10,698 nucleotides of DNA from JBOFLG01 sp051657745 (GCA_051657745.1 JBOFLG010000076.1:1-10698), one strand, 5' to 3'. Shown: positions 1-7,140, counted from the stretch's first letter. The notes: generated from the sequence alone by a model not told the origin. Numbers and translations are program-made.

Positions 1-869
1 GAGTCAACCGCGCCGACATCTTGCAGCGGCGCGGCCACTACCCGCCGCCACCGGGCGAGTCGGAGGTGCCGGGTCTGGAGGTGAGCGGCACCATCGTCGC
101 GCTCGGCCCGGGCGTTGACGAGTGGTCACCGGGCGAGGAGGTCGTCGCATTGCTCGCCGGCGGTGGTTATGCCGAACTGGTGCGGGTGCCCGCCGGCCAG
201 CTGCTTCCGGTGCCGGTCGGGGTCACGCTCGCGGATGCCGCCGCGCTCCCCGAGGTGGCCTGCACGGTGTGGTCGAACGTGTTCATGACGGCGAACCTCA
301 CTGCGGGAGAGACGTTTCTCGTGCATGGCGGGTCCTCGGGTGTCGGCACCATGGCTATCCAACTCGCCTGCGCGGCCGGTGCCCGGGTGGCCGTCACCGC
401 CGGCTCGAGCACCAAGCTCGACGCCTGCCGCCAGCTCGGCGCCGAGATCGCCGTGAACTACCACCACGACGACTTCGTCGAGCAGGTCCGGGCGCACACC
501 GACGGGCGCGGCGCCGACGTCATCCTCGACATCGTGGGCGCGGCGTACCTCTCCCGCAACGTGGCCGCGCTCGCGACCGGTGGCCGGCTGGTCATCATCG
601 GCCTGCACGGCGGCATCCGCGGCGAGCTCGACCTCGCCGCGCTACTCGGAAAGCAGGCGTCCGTCACCGCCACATCGCTACGGTTCCGGCCACCGCCCGC
701 CAAGGCGGCGATCGTGGCCGCGGTCCGCGAGCAGGTGTGGCCACTCCTCGAGCGCGGGCAGGTGCGACCCGTCATCCACTCCCGCTACCCACTTGCGGAT
801 GCCGTTCTGGCGCATCGTGAACTCGAGGCCAGCTCCCATATCGGCAAGGTGCTGCTGCTCGCCACCTGA
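1..869 (+). CDS. NAD(P)H-quinone oxidoreductase, PIG3-like (5' partial)
   Basis: Zinc-independent medium-chain dehydrogenase/reductase of the quinone oxidoreductase family. Members reduce quinones or enals with NADPH in the cytoplasm. The open frame runs in from the left edge (first full codon at base 3), and 288 residues are visible. It opens with VNRADILQRRGHYPPPPG, the typical PIG3-type substrate-domain segment, so roughly 40 N-terminal residues are missing. The nucleotide-binding loop HGGSSGVGT lies at visible residues 108-116 (about bases 324-350) inside a Rossmann fold. The later segments GADVILDIVGA and GGRLVIIG are also typical. No structural or catalytic zinc cysteine cluster is seen, which fits a QOR and not an alcohol dehydrogenase. 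The C-terminus (SSHIGKVLLL) is complete. The true substrate cannot be read from sequence. The gene converges on the sucrose phosphorylase gene and is followed 18 nt after its stop by a strong hairpin. Confidence 0.9.
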   Translation, partial: VNRADILQRRGHYPPPPGESEVPGLEVSGTIVALGPGVDEWSPGEEVVALLAGGGYAELVRVPAGQLLPVPVGVTLADAAALPEVACTVWSNVFMTANLTAGETFLVHGGSSGVGTMAIQLACAAGARVAVTAGSSTKLDACRQLGAEIAVNYHHDDFVEQVRAHTDGRGADVILDIVGAAYLSRNVAALATGGRLVIIGLHGGIRGELDLAALLGKQASVTATSLRFRPPPAKAAIVAAVREQVWPLLERGQVRPVIHSRYPLADAVLAHRELEASSHIGKVLLLAT

Positions 870-887
870 CGCACCACCCCGACGCGC

Positions 888-917
888 TGCACAGTCGCCC
901 AATAGGGCGATTGTGCA
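888..917. terminator. 13-bp stem-loop after the oxidoreductase gene
   Basis: Arms TGCACAGTCGCCC (888-900) and GGGCGATTGTGCA (905-917) flank the loop AATA. The only imperfection is one G-T position, which would be a G-U wobble in RNA. It starts 18 nt after the oxidoreductase stop and sits between convergent genes, so a (bidirectional) terminator role is likely. No U-track follows, as is common in actinobacteria. It is also the first half of the duplicated element at 895-970. Confidence 0.6.
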
Positions 918-970
918 CGGCTGGGCCGCGGCAGAATCGCCCTATTGGGCAATTGTGCACGGCTGGGCCG
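895..970. repeat. Two direct copies of a 34-bp palindrome-containing element
   Basis: Copy 1 (895-928) and copy 2 (937-970) match at 31 of 34 positions with a 42-bp period. Each has a TCGCCC / GGGCRA inverted repeat around a 4-base loop (AATA in copy 1, TATT in copy 2), then an identical ATTGTGCACGGCTGGGCCG. Copy 2 can also fold (931-942 with 947-958) but with two mismatches. It looks like a REP-type or duplicated terminator element. Copy 2 encodes the last nine codons and the TAG stop of the sucrose phosphorylase on the minus strand. Confidence 0.8.
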
Positions 971-2477
971 GGGCGGCGGGGGTGGCCGGGGACGTGGGCA
1001 CGGCAGCGGGGAGGTGAGCGAGTGCAGCGGTACGCAGTTCCCCGTCGTCGGTCCAGGTGACAGCGGCGGATCCGGTGGCGAGGTCGGCCTCGAGGAGGGC
1101 CGAGTCCGGGCCATGCGTCCAGGTCAGGCGGAGTCGCGTGCCACCACCCTCGGCCACCATCGAGCCTTCGAACGCCGGATGCCGATTGCGGAACCGGATC
1201 AGCCGGCACAACGCCTCGACCACCGGGCGCTGAAGCTCGGTGTCGATCTCGCTACGGGTGTAGTGGTGCCGGTTCACGTCGCGACCGACGCCGCTGCGGG
1301 CCAGCAGGTCCATGTCGTTACCGCCGGCGAGCAACCCCACGTAGTACACCTGCGGAATACCGGGAGTCCAGAACTGGATCGCCCGCGCAAGCAGGTAGTG
1401 CGCATCGTTTCGCCCGAGCGCGTCGTAGTAGGTGCAGTTCACCTGGTAGAGATCGACATTGGCGGCGGCCGAGCCGGTGGCCCGGCGCGAGGTGCCGCCG
1501 CTGTTCGCGTGGACCGTCTCGACCAGGGCGTCGATCTGCGCGGGGGCGAGCAGCCCGGGGCGAGAGCGGTCGGTCGCGTCGGCTCCGACATCGATGACGC
1601 CAATACCGTCGTGGGTGTCGAGCACCGTGACCGCATTGGCCGGGCGGATCCGCAACCAGGCGAGGAGCGGGTCGGCATCCGCGGCGGTGAGAGCGTGGAG
1701 CACCAGCGGAGGAAGGGCGAAGTCGTACACCTGGTCAACCTGTCCGGCGATCTCGATCTGCTGCTCGTAGTGCGAGTGCACCTCGACCAGCACCTCGAGC
1801 CCACGATCGCGGCACCAGGTGGTGAGTTCGCCGATGAACGCGAACGTCTCGGGGGTCATGAACGACGTCAGGCCCGGGGTCTTCACCGCGTAGCCAACGG
1901 CGTCGAGCCGCACGCGGTGCGCCCCGGCCGCGGCCAACTGGTCGAGTACTCGCTGCAGGTACGCCCGGGTTGCCGGATGCCGGACGTCGATGTCGACCTG
2001 CTGCGGGGTGAACGTGGTCCAGCAGAGTCGGCGGCTGCCGTCAGCCAGCTGGTAGGGCGTGAATGGCAGCCCCGGGCGTGGCCGGTAGAGCCGGGTCAGT
2101 GCGTTCTCTGTCGCGCCGGTGGGAAAGACGCCACCGAGAGTCAGGAACATCCCGTCGTACTCCGACGCCGCGCCCCGCTCGAGCCAGTCGAGGAACTGCG
2201 GCGAGGCCGAGGACACGTGGTTGACGATGACGTCGACCATCACCGCACGGTGCTTGGCAAGATCGGCGACGTCCTGCCAGGAGCCGAGTCGCGGGTCGAC
2301 CTCGGCGTGATCCGTGGGGTCGAACCCGGCGTCGGCCCCGTCGTGCGGGGTGAAGAACGGCAGCACGTGTACTCCGCCGAACAGCTCCGCGAGGGGGCCG
2401 TCGAGTACCGCGCGCAGGCCGGCGAGGTCGCCGCCGAGCCGGTCGGCGTAGGCGATGAGTTCTACCTGGTGGGGCAT
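942..2477 (-). CDS. Sucrose phosphorylase (GH13 subfamily 18)
   Basis: Cytoplasmic retaining glucosyltransferase: sucrose + phosphate gives alpha-glucose-1-phosphate + fructose (EC 2.4.1.7). The 511-residue protein parallels the Bifidobacterium adolescentis enzyme as I recall it (504 aa). The N-terminus has VELIAYADRLGG and the conserved GADAGFDPTDH and DPRLGSW. The catalytic triad falls at the Bifidobacterium numbering: nucleophile D192 (RLDAVGY), acid/base E232 (VEVHSHY), stabiliser D290 (DTHDGIG). The loop VDLYQ (341-345) has Tyr344 and the YRPRPG loop has Pro133. This favours sucrose over sucrose-6'-phosphate phosphorylase, which has His and Arg there. Other GH13_18 phosphorylases (glucosylglycerate, glucosylglycerol) are less likely. 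The start at 2477 was chosen because GAAGGAG lies just upstream; an ATG ten codons earlier lacks a Shine-Dalgarno site. The last ~20 residues are a Pro/Ala-rich tail ending in the repeat at 937-970. Confidence 0.92.
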   Translation of the reverse strand: MPHQVELIAYADRLGGDLAGLRAVLDGPLAELFGGVHVLPFFTPHDGADAGFDPTDHAEVDPRLGSWQDVADLAKHRAVMVDVIVNHVSSASPQFLDWLERGAASEYDGMFLTLGGVFPTGATENALTRLYRPRPGLPFTPYQLADGSRRLCWTTFTPQQVDIDVRHPATRAYLQRVLDQLAAAGAHRVRLDAVGYAVKTPGLTSFMTPETFAFIGELTTWCRDRGLEVLVEVHSHYEQQIEIAGQVDQVYDFALPPLVLHALTAADADPLLAWLRIRPANAVTVLDTHDGIGVIDVGADATDRSRPGLLAPAQIDALVETVHANSGGTSRRATGSAAANVDLYQVNCTYYDALGRNDAHYLLARAIQFWTPGIPQVYYVGLLAGGNDMDLLARSGVGRDVNRHHYTRSEIDTELQRPVVEALCRLIRFRNRHPAFEGSMVAEGGGTRLRLTWTHGPDSALLEADLATGSAAVTWTDDGELRTAALAHLPAAVPTSPATPAAPAQPCTIAQ

Positions 2478-2480
2478 CGG

Positions 2481-2490
2481 CCGCTCCTTC
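2481..2490 (-). promoter_or_regulatory. Ribosome binding site of sucrose phosphorylase
   Basis: Read on the minus strand this is GAAGGAGCGG, a strong Shine-Dalgarno core about 7 nt before the ATG at 2477. It decides the start against the upstream in-frame ATG at 2507, which has no purine-rich core in front. Confidence 0.7.
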
Positions 2491-2601
2491 GTCCGGTCGT
2501 GCGTCATGCCATGAGTGCGTTGTTGGTCAGGTCATGGTGAGGCACGAACCACCGGGGCGTGTGGCGCGGGTGCGATGGGGCGTGTCGTCCTGCCGGCGCA
2601 C

Positions 2602-2607
2602 AGCCTA
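2602..2607 (-). promoter_or_regulatory. Candidate -10 box for sucrose phosphorylase
   Basis: On the minus strand this reads TAGGCT, fitting the actinobacterial TAnnnT pattern. A 17-nt spacer leads to TGTTCC at the -35 position, a poor match to TTGACA. The implied leader to the start at 2477 is about 115-120 nt. The assignment rests on the -10 alone. Confidence 0.3.
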
Positions 2608-2612
2608 GGGTC

Positions 2613-2636
2613 CGTCGCTTCACCGGAACAGCGACG
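2613..2636. promoter_or_regulatory. Inverted repeat, candidate operator upstream of sucrose phosphorylase
   Basis: CGTCGCT (2613-2619) and AGCGACG (2630-2636) are perfect 7-bp inverted arms with a 10-bp spacer. The inner TTC/GAA bases also pair if one base is bulged. The element covers the -35 position for the candidate -10 at 2602-2607, a placement expected for a repressor operator. No local regulator is obvious; a LacI- or ROK-type sugar regulator encoded elsewhere is possible. Confidence 0.4.
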
Positions 2637-2645
2637 CGTCGATAG

Positions 2646-2688
2646 ATACTGGGTATACACTCACGCCCACCGCGTACATACTGCGTAT
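2646..2688. promoter_or_regulatory. Two ATAC-N3-GTAT palindromes, candidate PadR operators
   Basis: ATACTGGGTAT (2646-2656) and ATACTGCGTAT (2678-2688) are both perfect 4+3+4 palindromes, spaced 32 bp, about three helical turns. They lie in an AT-rich island within an otherwise GC-rich gap, 28-70 bp before the padR start, and overlap TATA-like -10 candidates (TATACA, TATATC). PadR-family repressors commonly autoregulate by binding short AT-rich dyads near their own promoter. No convincing -35 box was found. Confidence 0.55.
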
Positions 2689-2703
2689 ATCTGATTCAGC
2701 GAC

Positions 2704-2709
2704 AGGTGG
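2704..2709 (+). promoter_or_regulatory. Ribosome binding site of padR
   Basis: AGGTGG with a 6-nt gap to the ATG at 2716. It supports this start, which also matches the usual family N-terminus. Confidence 0.6.
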
Positions 2710-2715
2710 CGACGA

Positions 2716-3447
2716 ATGTCAGTACGGTTCGGGCTGATGGCCCTGCTCGCCGAAGGCGAGACCTATGGCGCGCGGCTGCGAGCCGTCTTCGAGGAGCGCA
2801 CCGGCGGCACCTGGCCGCTCAACGTCGGCCAGGTATACACCACGCTCGACCGGCTGGTCCGCGACGGGCTGGTCGAACCCGCCGGGGGTGAGCCCGGCCC
2901 CGAGGGTCGGATCGCCTACCGCCTCACCGAGATGGGACGCACCGCGCTCGACGCCTGGTGGACCGCCCCGGTCGACCGCACCACCACCCCGCGCGACGAA
3001 CTGACCATCAAGCTCGCGCTCGCCGTGACCGCGCCCGGTGTCGACACCCGCCACGTGGTGCAACGCCAGCGCACCGCCACCCTGCGCCAGTTGCGCGACC
3101 TCACCCGCCTCAAGCGGGACGCACTGAACCGACCAGCGGACGCCGCGCCGACCCCACCGTCCCCACGGACGCCGACGACCGAGCCCGACCACGGGGTGGC
3201 CTGGCTGCTGGTGCTCGAGAACCTCGTGTTCGCCGCCGAGGCCGAGGTGCGGTGGCTCGATCACGTCGAGTCCACCCTGGCTCGCCATCAGAGCGAGCGA
3301 GCCGGCCGGCCACGTACCGCGCCCGCGCCCGCACTCGCGCCCGCGCCCGCGCCCGAGACCACCGATGCCGACCGGCCCGGCCTCAGGACCACACCAGCCA
3401 GTACCGAGCGCGACCAGACCCACCGCACCGAGGGAGCCAGCCGATGA
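2716..3447 (+). CDS. PadR-family transcriptional regulator
   Basis: Cytoplasmic DNA-binding repressor, 243 residues. The N-terminal winged helix (about 1-80) begins SVRFGLMALLAEGETYGARL and contains VGQVYTTLDRLVRDGLVE, the recognition region of the family, then the wing with RIAYRLTEMGR. The C-terminal helical (Vir-like) dimerisation region spans about 90-190. It is interrupted by a Pro-rich insert (about 139-158) and followed by a low-complexity tail (about 192-243) with repeated Ala-Pro. The first gene of an operon, its stop overlaps the next ATG (ATGA at 3444-3447). PadR repressors next to ABC/FtsX genes typically repress that transporter and release it on binding a drug, peptide or lipid-like ligand; the ligand here is unknown. 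Candidate operators lie at 2646-2688. Confidence 0.9.
   Translation: MSVRFGLMALLAEGETYGARLRAVFEERTGGTWPLNVGQVYTTLDRLVRDGLVEPAGGEPGPEGRIAYRLTEMGRTALDAWWTAPVDRTTTPRDELTIKLALAVTAPGVDTRHVVQRQRTATLRQLRDLTRLKRDALNRPADAAPTPPSPRTPTTEPDHGVAWLLVLENLVFAAEAEVRWLDHVESTLARHQSERAGRPRTAPAPALAPAPAPETTDADRPGLRTTPASTERDQTHRTEGASR
3320..3357 (+). repeat. GC-rich hexamer microrepeat in the padR tail
   Basis: Near-tandem GCGCCC-type units encode the Ala-Pro stretch of the PadR tail. Such runs are prone to slippage in replication and to sequencing compression. The frame stays open into the ATGA junction, so the gene appears intact. Confidence 0.6.
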
Positions 3448-4175
3448 GCACCGAACCGCACGTCGTCATCCGCGATGTCACCCGCATCCACGGCGCCGGT
3501 GACACCGCGGTCACCGCGCTCGACGGCGTCTCGCTCGAGATCCGGCCGGGTGAACTGGTTGCCGTCATGGGCCCGTCGGGCTCGGGCAAGTCCACATTGC
3601 TCAACGTCGCCGGCGGGCTCGACCGGCCGACCACTGGCGTGGTGTCGATCGGCGGTGACGACCTGACCACGATGAGCCCACGGGAGTTGGCCCAGCTGCG
3701 CCGCCGACGGATGGGGTTCGTGTTCCAGGACTACAACCTGATACCCAGCCTCACCGCGGCCGAGAACGTGGCGCTGCCGCTCGAGCTCGACGGCCTTCGC
3801 TCGGGCGCGGCCCGCCGGCAGGCCCGCGGGGTGCTCGACCTCCTCGACCTCATGGCGCTTTCGGACCGGTACCCCGACCAGATGTCCGGCGGACAGCAGC
3901 AGCGGGTGTCCATCGCCCGGGCCCTGGTCGGCAGCCGCCGGTTCGTGCTCGCCGACGAACCCACCGGCGCCCTGGACAGCCACACCGGTGAGGCGGTACT
4001 GCGGGTGCTCCGCGAGCGCTGCGACTCCGGTGTCGCGGGCCTGCTCGTCACCCACGAAGCGAGGCACGCGGCCTGGGCCGACCGGGTGGTGTTCCTCCGC
4101 GACGGCGTCGTCGTCGACTCCACCGGACACCTCGACACCGCCGACGACCTGCTCATCTCCGGCGGCTCGCGATGA
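3444..4175 (+). CDS. ABC transporter ATP-binding protein, MacB/LolD type
   Basis: ATPase subunit that drives the FtsX-type permease encoded next. It has 243 residues, normal for a single-domain ATPase. Motifs in order: Walker A GPSGSGKST (43-51), Q-loop Gln95 (GFVFQDYNLIPSLTAAENV, a MacB-family hallmark), signature MSGGQQQR (147-154), Walker B VLADEPTGALD (168-178) with catalytic Glu172, and H-loop His204 (LLVTHE). All catalytic residues are present. The start at 3444 overlaps the padR stop (ATGA), with AGGGAG seven nt upstream, and the stop overlaps the permease start in the same way, so all three genes are translationally coupled. The class includes lipoprotein release, antimicrobial-peptide resistance and mechanotransmission systems. 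Nothing in the ATPase itself separates these. Confidence 0.95.
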   Translation: MSTEPHVVIRDVTRIHGAGDTAVTALDGVSLEIRPGELVAVMGPSGSGKSTLLNVAGGLDRPTTGVVSIGGDDLTTMSPRELAQLRRRRMGFVFQDYNLIPSLTAAENVALPLELDGLRSGAARRQARGVLDLLDLMALSDRYPDQMSGGQQQRVSIARALVGSRRFVLADEPTGALDSHTGEAVLRVLRERCDSGVAGLLVTHEARHAAWADRVVFLRDGVVVDSTGHLDTADDLLISGGSR

Positions 4176-7060
4176 CCACCACCACACCAGTGCAGCCGGA
4201 TGCCGCCGCGCCGCCTCCGGAGGACCCGTCACCTCCGGGCCCAGGCAGGTTCGCGCAGTGGCACTCGACCTGGTCGGTCGCGCTGCGGATGGCGCGGCGC
4301 GACGTACGGCGGCACCGCGGGCGGTCGGCGCTCGCGGTCGTGATGGTGGCCGTTCCCACCACTCTGCTCGCCGCCCTCGTCACGTTCACCACCACCTCCG
4401 AGGTCAGCGGAACCGAGCTCATCGGCCTGACCATGGGCAACGGCCAGGCGCTCCTGAGCGGCCCCGACCAGGGTCGCGTCGTCCAGGGAGCCGACCCGAA
4501 CGCCGGGTCGAGCACGGGGCCCGAGGCAGCCCGCGAGGTCACCGGGTTCGACCGGGAGGGAAGCGCGTTCGTCAACGCCGACGCGGTGTCGACGCTCGTG
4601 GGCGCACCGGTCGCGCCGGTCGCGACGTTCTCCGGGTCGGCGACTGTCGACGATCGGCGACTCCGGCTCGATTTCACCGCGCTCGACGGCCGAGTCGGGC
4701 TCGGGGAGCGGCTCCAGCTGGCGAGCGGCCGATGGCCGACAGCCGCACGCGAGGCGCTGGTCACCCGGGCCGAGCTGGCTCGAGGGGTGCCGTCATCCGG
4801 CCCCCTGGCGGTCACCGTCGGCACCGAGACCACGGCACTGGTGGTCGTCGGGGTCGCCGAGATCGGTGCGATGTCAACCGCCGGCGGCCTCGTCGTTCTC
4901 GAACCCCTCCCGGGCAGCGCCGGCACCGCGAGCGCGGAGTGGATCGTGCGGGGCAACGACCCAGTGACCTGGCCGGAGCTACGGCGCCTCGGTGAGCACG
5001 GCTTCACCGTGACCTCGGCCGCTGTGCTGCGCGACCCGCCCTCGGACGCCGAGCTGCGAGCCATCGGCCTGGACAGCGTCGTGGCCGGCGGCGACGAGCT
5101 ACAGCTCGTGGTGGCGCTCGGCACCGTCATGGTGTTCATCACCTGCATCCTTCTGGTCGGCCCCGCGTTCGCCGTGAGCGCGGCCCGCCAGCGGCGCACC
5201 CTCGCCCTCGCGGCGAGCAACGGCGCAACCACGGCAGTGCTACGCCGGACCGTGCTCGCGCAGGCCGTGGTGCTCGGCGGCGTGTCCGCCACTCTCGGGC
5301 CGCTGCTCGGCATCGCCCTCAGCCACGGCATCGTGCTGTGGACCCGCCGGAACGGTGCCGGCATCCAGGCCCCGTTCGACCCGCGGCCGGCTCTGCTGCT
5401 CGGCATCGCCGGCTGTGCGCTGCTGAGCACGGTCGTGGCTGCCCTGATGCCGGCGCGCCGGCTCGGCCGCCTCGACATCGTCGGGGTGATGCGCGGGCAG
5501 AGCGTCTCGCCGCGCCCCAGCACCGCGGTGTTCGTCCTCGGGATGGTGCTGTCGGCTGCCGGAGGTGCCCTCCTCGTGGCGGCGACCGGTGCGATCTCCG
5601 GTCCGCCGCTCCCCCCGGAGAGCGGCGGGTATCTCAGTCCGTCCGTCCTCGGGGTGAGGTCGGAGTACGCCGTAACCGTCGGCGCGGTCGCGCTCATCCT
5701 CGGGGCGCTGTTCCTCGTCCCCCTCATCCTGGCCGGTGTCGGCCGACTCGGCAGCCGGCTCCCCACCTCGATGCGGATGGCGGCCCGGGACCTCGCCCGG
5801 CACCGCGCCCGCAGCGCACCATCGGTCGCCGCGGTGCTCGCTGCGGTCGCCGGGCTGACCTTCGGCCTGACCGGTCTCGAAAGCGACACCGAACAGCGTC
5901 AGGCCGAGTACCTGCCGAGCACGCTGCCCGGCGAGGCCCTCGTGTCAACCGACCTGGCGCAGCAGGTCGACGCCGAGCAGGTTCGGTCGGTGCTGCCAGA
6001 TGCCGTCGTCACCGAGAACCGGGTGCTCGACATCGGCGACCCCACCGTCTCCGGGGCGGCGCTGACGGAGCCCTACCGGTTGACGTTCGTCTCCGTGGTG
6101 CCGGCGGGCTGCACCACCGAACAGACCCTGGGCGTGAGCGCCGCGCCGGAGGGGTCCGCGCAGATCGCCGAACGGTGCAGCCGGAGCGGCAGCACTGACA
6201 CGACCACCACGTCGGTCCTGCTCCTACCGGCCGATGAACTCGTGCGGCGACTCAGCCTGGATGCCGCCGACGCCGCCGCGGTGCGCGCGGGAGCAGCGGT
6301 GGCCCGGGGGATCGACGGACCCACCGTGCGCATCGCGCGCGGCACGTTCCGCCAGGACCCGAGCGCCCCGAACCCGGTCGCGCCGGACGTCCGGGTCGAG
6401 CAAGACCGCACCGTCCCGCTGGTCCGCGTGCCCACCACCAAGGCCGGCGCCGGATCGATGCTGCAGGCATCCCTGGCCTTCGCCTCCGACGGCCCGACCG
6501 CGCGCGACTGGCCGTCGCTGGTGCGCGACCTCACGGTGCGTACCGCCGATGGCCGGGCGATCACCGACGAGCAGGCTGAGCGCGTCCAGGCGCGGGTTGG
6601 CGACGAGAGTTACGTGGCTGTCGAGCGCGGCTTCCAACGCGACGACCGGCTCGTGGTCGGCATCCTGCTCGGGGTGTTCGCGCTCCTCATCCTGGTGGTC
6701 ACCCTGACCTCCACCGCACTCACCCTCACCGAGCAGCAGACCGACCAGGCCACCCTCGCCGCGCTGGGAGCGACCCGGGGAACCCGCCGGGTGATGGCGG
6801 CCGGGCAGGCCCTGATGCTGGCCGTCGTCGGCTGCGTCCTGGGAGTCGCCGTGGGTCTGGTCCCCGGCATCGCCATCGCGAAGCCGCTGACCTCAGCCAG
6901 CTGGGACCCGCTGACCGGCCAGCCGATCGCGAGCGACGGCGTGCTCGCCATCCCGTGGCTGGCGTTGGGCATTCTCGGCATCCTTGTCCCACTCCTCGCC
7001 GCGTTGCTGGCTGCGGCCGGGATCCGCCGGGCACCGATCGTGACCCGTCGGGCCGGATGA
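4172..7060 (+). CDS. FtsX-like ABC permease, large ectodomain type
   Basis: Membrane subunit of the ABC system, 962 residues, starting at an ATGA overlap with the ATPase gene. About ten hydrophobic segments are seen: 52-74, 309-333, 361-388, 405-427, 451-474, 500-524, 549-569, 826-852, 876-903 and 925-949. The layout suggests two FtsX modules, each with a large extracytoplasmic domain: residues about 75-308 and 570-825. Both modules open with the basic motif MARRDVRRHRGRS / MAARDLARHRARS ahead of a TM helix, a sign of internal duplication. FtsX cores lie at about 310-440 and 826-955 (LAASNGATTAVLRR; LAALGATRGTRRVM). The second ectodomain carries just two cysteines (647, 669). The short N-terminus is Pro-rich and cytoplasmic. 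This is a MacB/YtrF-like exporter or mechanotransmission permease; the substrate is unknown, and PadR is the probable regulator. Confidence 0.92.
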   Translation: MTTTTPVQPDAAAPPPEDPSPPGPGRFAQWHSTWSVALRMARRDVRRHRGRSALAVVMVAVPTTLLAALVTFTTTSEVSGTELIGLTMGNGQALLSGPDQGRVVQGADPNAGSSTGPEAAREVTGFDREGSAFVNADAVSTLVGAPVAPVATFSGSATVDDRRLRLDFTALDGRVGLGERLQLASGRWPTAAREALVTRAELARGVPSSGPLAVTVGTETTALVVVGVAEIGAMSTAGGLVVLEPLPGSAGTASAEWIVRGNDPVTWPELRRLGEHGFTVTSAAVLRDPPSDAELRAIGLDSVVAGGDELQLVVALGTVMVFITCILLVGPAFAVSAARQRRTLALAASNGATTAVLRRTVLAQAVVLGGVSATLGPLLGIALSHGIVLWTRRNGAGIQAPFDPRPALLLGIAGCALLSTVVAALMPARRLGRLDIVGVMRGQSVSPRPSTAVFVLGMVLSAAGGALLVAATGAISGPPLPPESGGYLSPSVLGVRSEYAVTVGAVALILGALFLVPLILAGVGRLGSRLPTSMRMAARDLARHRARSAPSVAAVLAAVAGLTFGLTGLESDTEQRQAEYLPSTLPGEALVSTDLAQQVDAEQVRSVLPDAVVTENRVLDIGDPTVSGAALTEPYRLTFVSVVPAGCTTEQTLGVSAAPEGSAQIAERCSRSGSTDTTTTSVLLLPADELVRRLSLDAADAAAVRAGAAVARGIDGPTVRIARGTFRQDPSAPNPVAPDVRVEQDRTVPLVRVPTTKAGAGSMLQASLAFASDGPTARDWPSLVRDLTVRTADGRAITDEQAERVQARVGDESYVAVERGFQRDDRLVVGILLGVFALLILVVTLTSTALTLTEQQTDQATLAALGATRGTRRVMAAGQALMLAVVGCVLGVAVGLVPGIAIAKPLTSASWDPLTGQPIASDGVLAIPWLALGILGILVPLLAALLAAAGIRRAPIVTRRAG

Positions 7061-7140
7061 CGCAGCCGTCCAGTATCACGGACCGTCCGGATGACGCGGT
7101 CGTCCAGATCACCGACCCGTCCGGATGACGCGGTCGTCAC
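7053..7140. repeat. 34-bp tandem repeat, about 2.6 copies
   Basis: Units begin at 7053, 7087 and 7121 with CCGGATGACGCRGYCGTC as the shared core; the third copy is truncated near 7140. Units 2 and 3 match exactly over CCGGATGACGCGGTCGTC, while unit 1 differs by two transitions. The TGA stop of the permease gene (7058-7060) lies in the first unit, so the array seems to have grown from the gene end. Each unit can form a small GACG/CGTC hairpin. Its function is unknown. Confidence 0.8.

Noticed and set aside
895..970. Insertion sequence ends or attachment sites
   Set aside because: No transposase or integrase is nearby, and the copies are direct repeats 42 bp apart with internal dyads, not terminal inverted repeats.
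2478..2507. Upstream ATG at 2507 as start of sucrose phosphorylase
   Set aside because: It lacks a Shine-Dalgarno site, adds non-homologous residues, and would place the real GAAGGAG inside the coding region.
945..2540. Long open frame on the plus strand opposite sucrose phosphorylase
   Set aside because: It is antisense to a clear GH13_18 gene, has no family motif, and long antisense frames are expected at this GC content.
2832..2840. GGTATACAC inside padR, matching part of the upstream dyad
   Set aside because: It encodes the conserved QVYTT of the PadR helix and lacks the ATAC-N3-GTAT symmetry, so the match is coincidental.
3987..4995. Plus-strand frame overlapping the ABC and permease genes
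   Set aside because: It is an out-of-frame Arg-rich shadow crossing a well-supported ATGA junction.
4153..5889. 578-codon open frame on the minus strand opposite the FtsX permease
   Set aside because: Composition is Arg/Ser/Thr/Pro-rich without domains; it is a shadow of the permease codon bias.
7053..7140. CRISPR array
   Set aside because: Units are contiguous 34-bp repeats without unique spacers, with only 2.6 copies and no cas genes.
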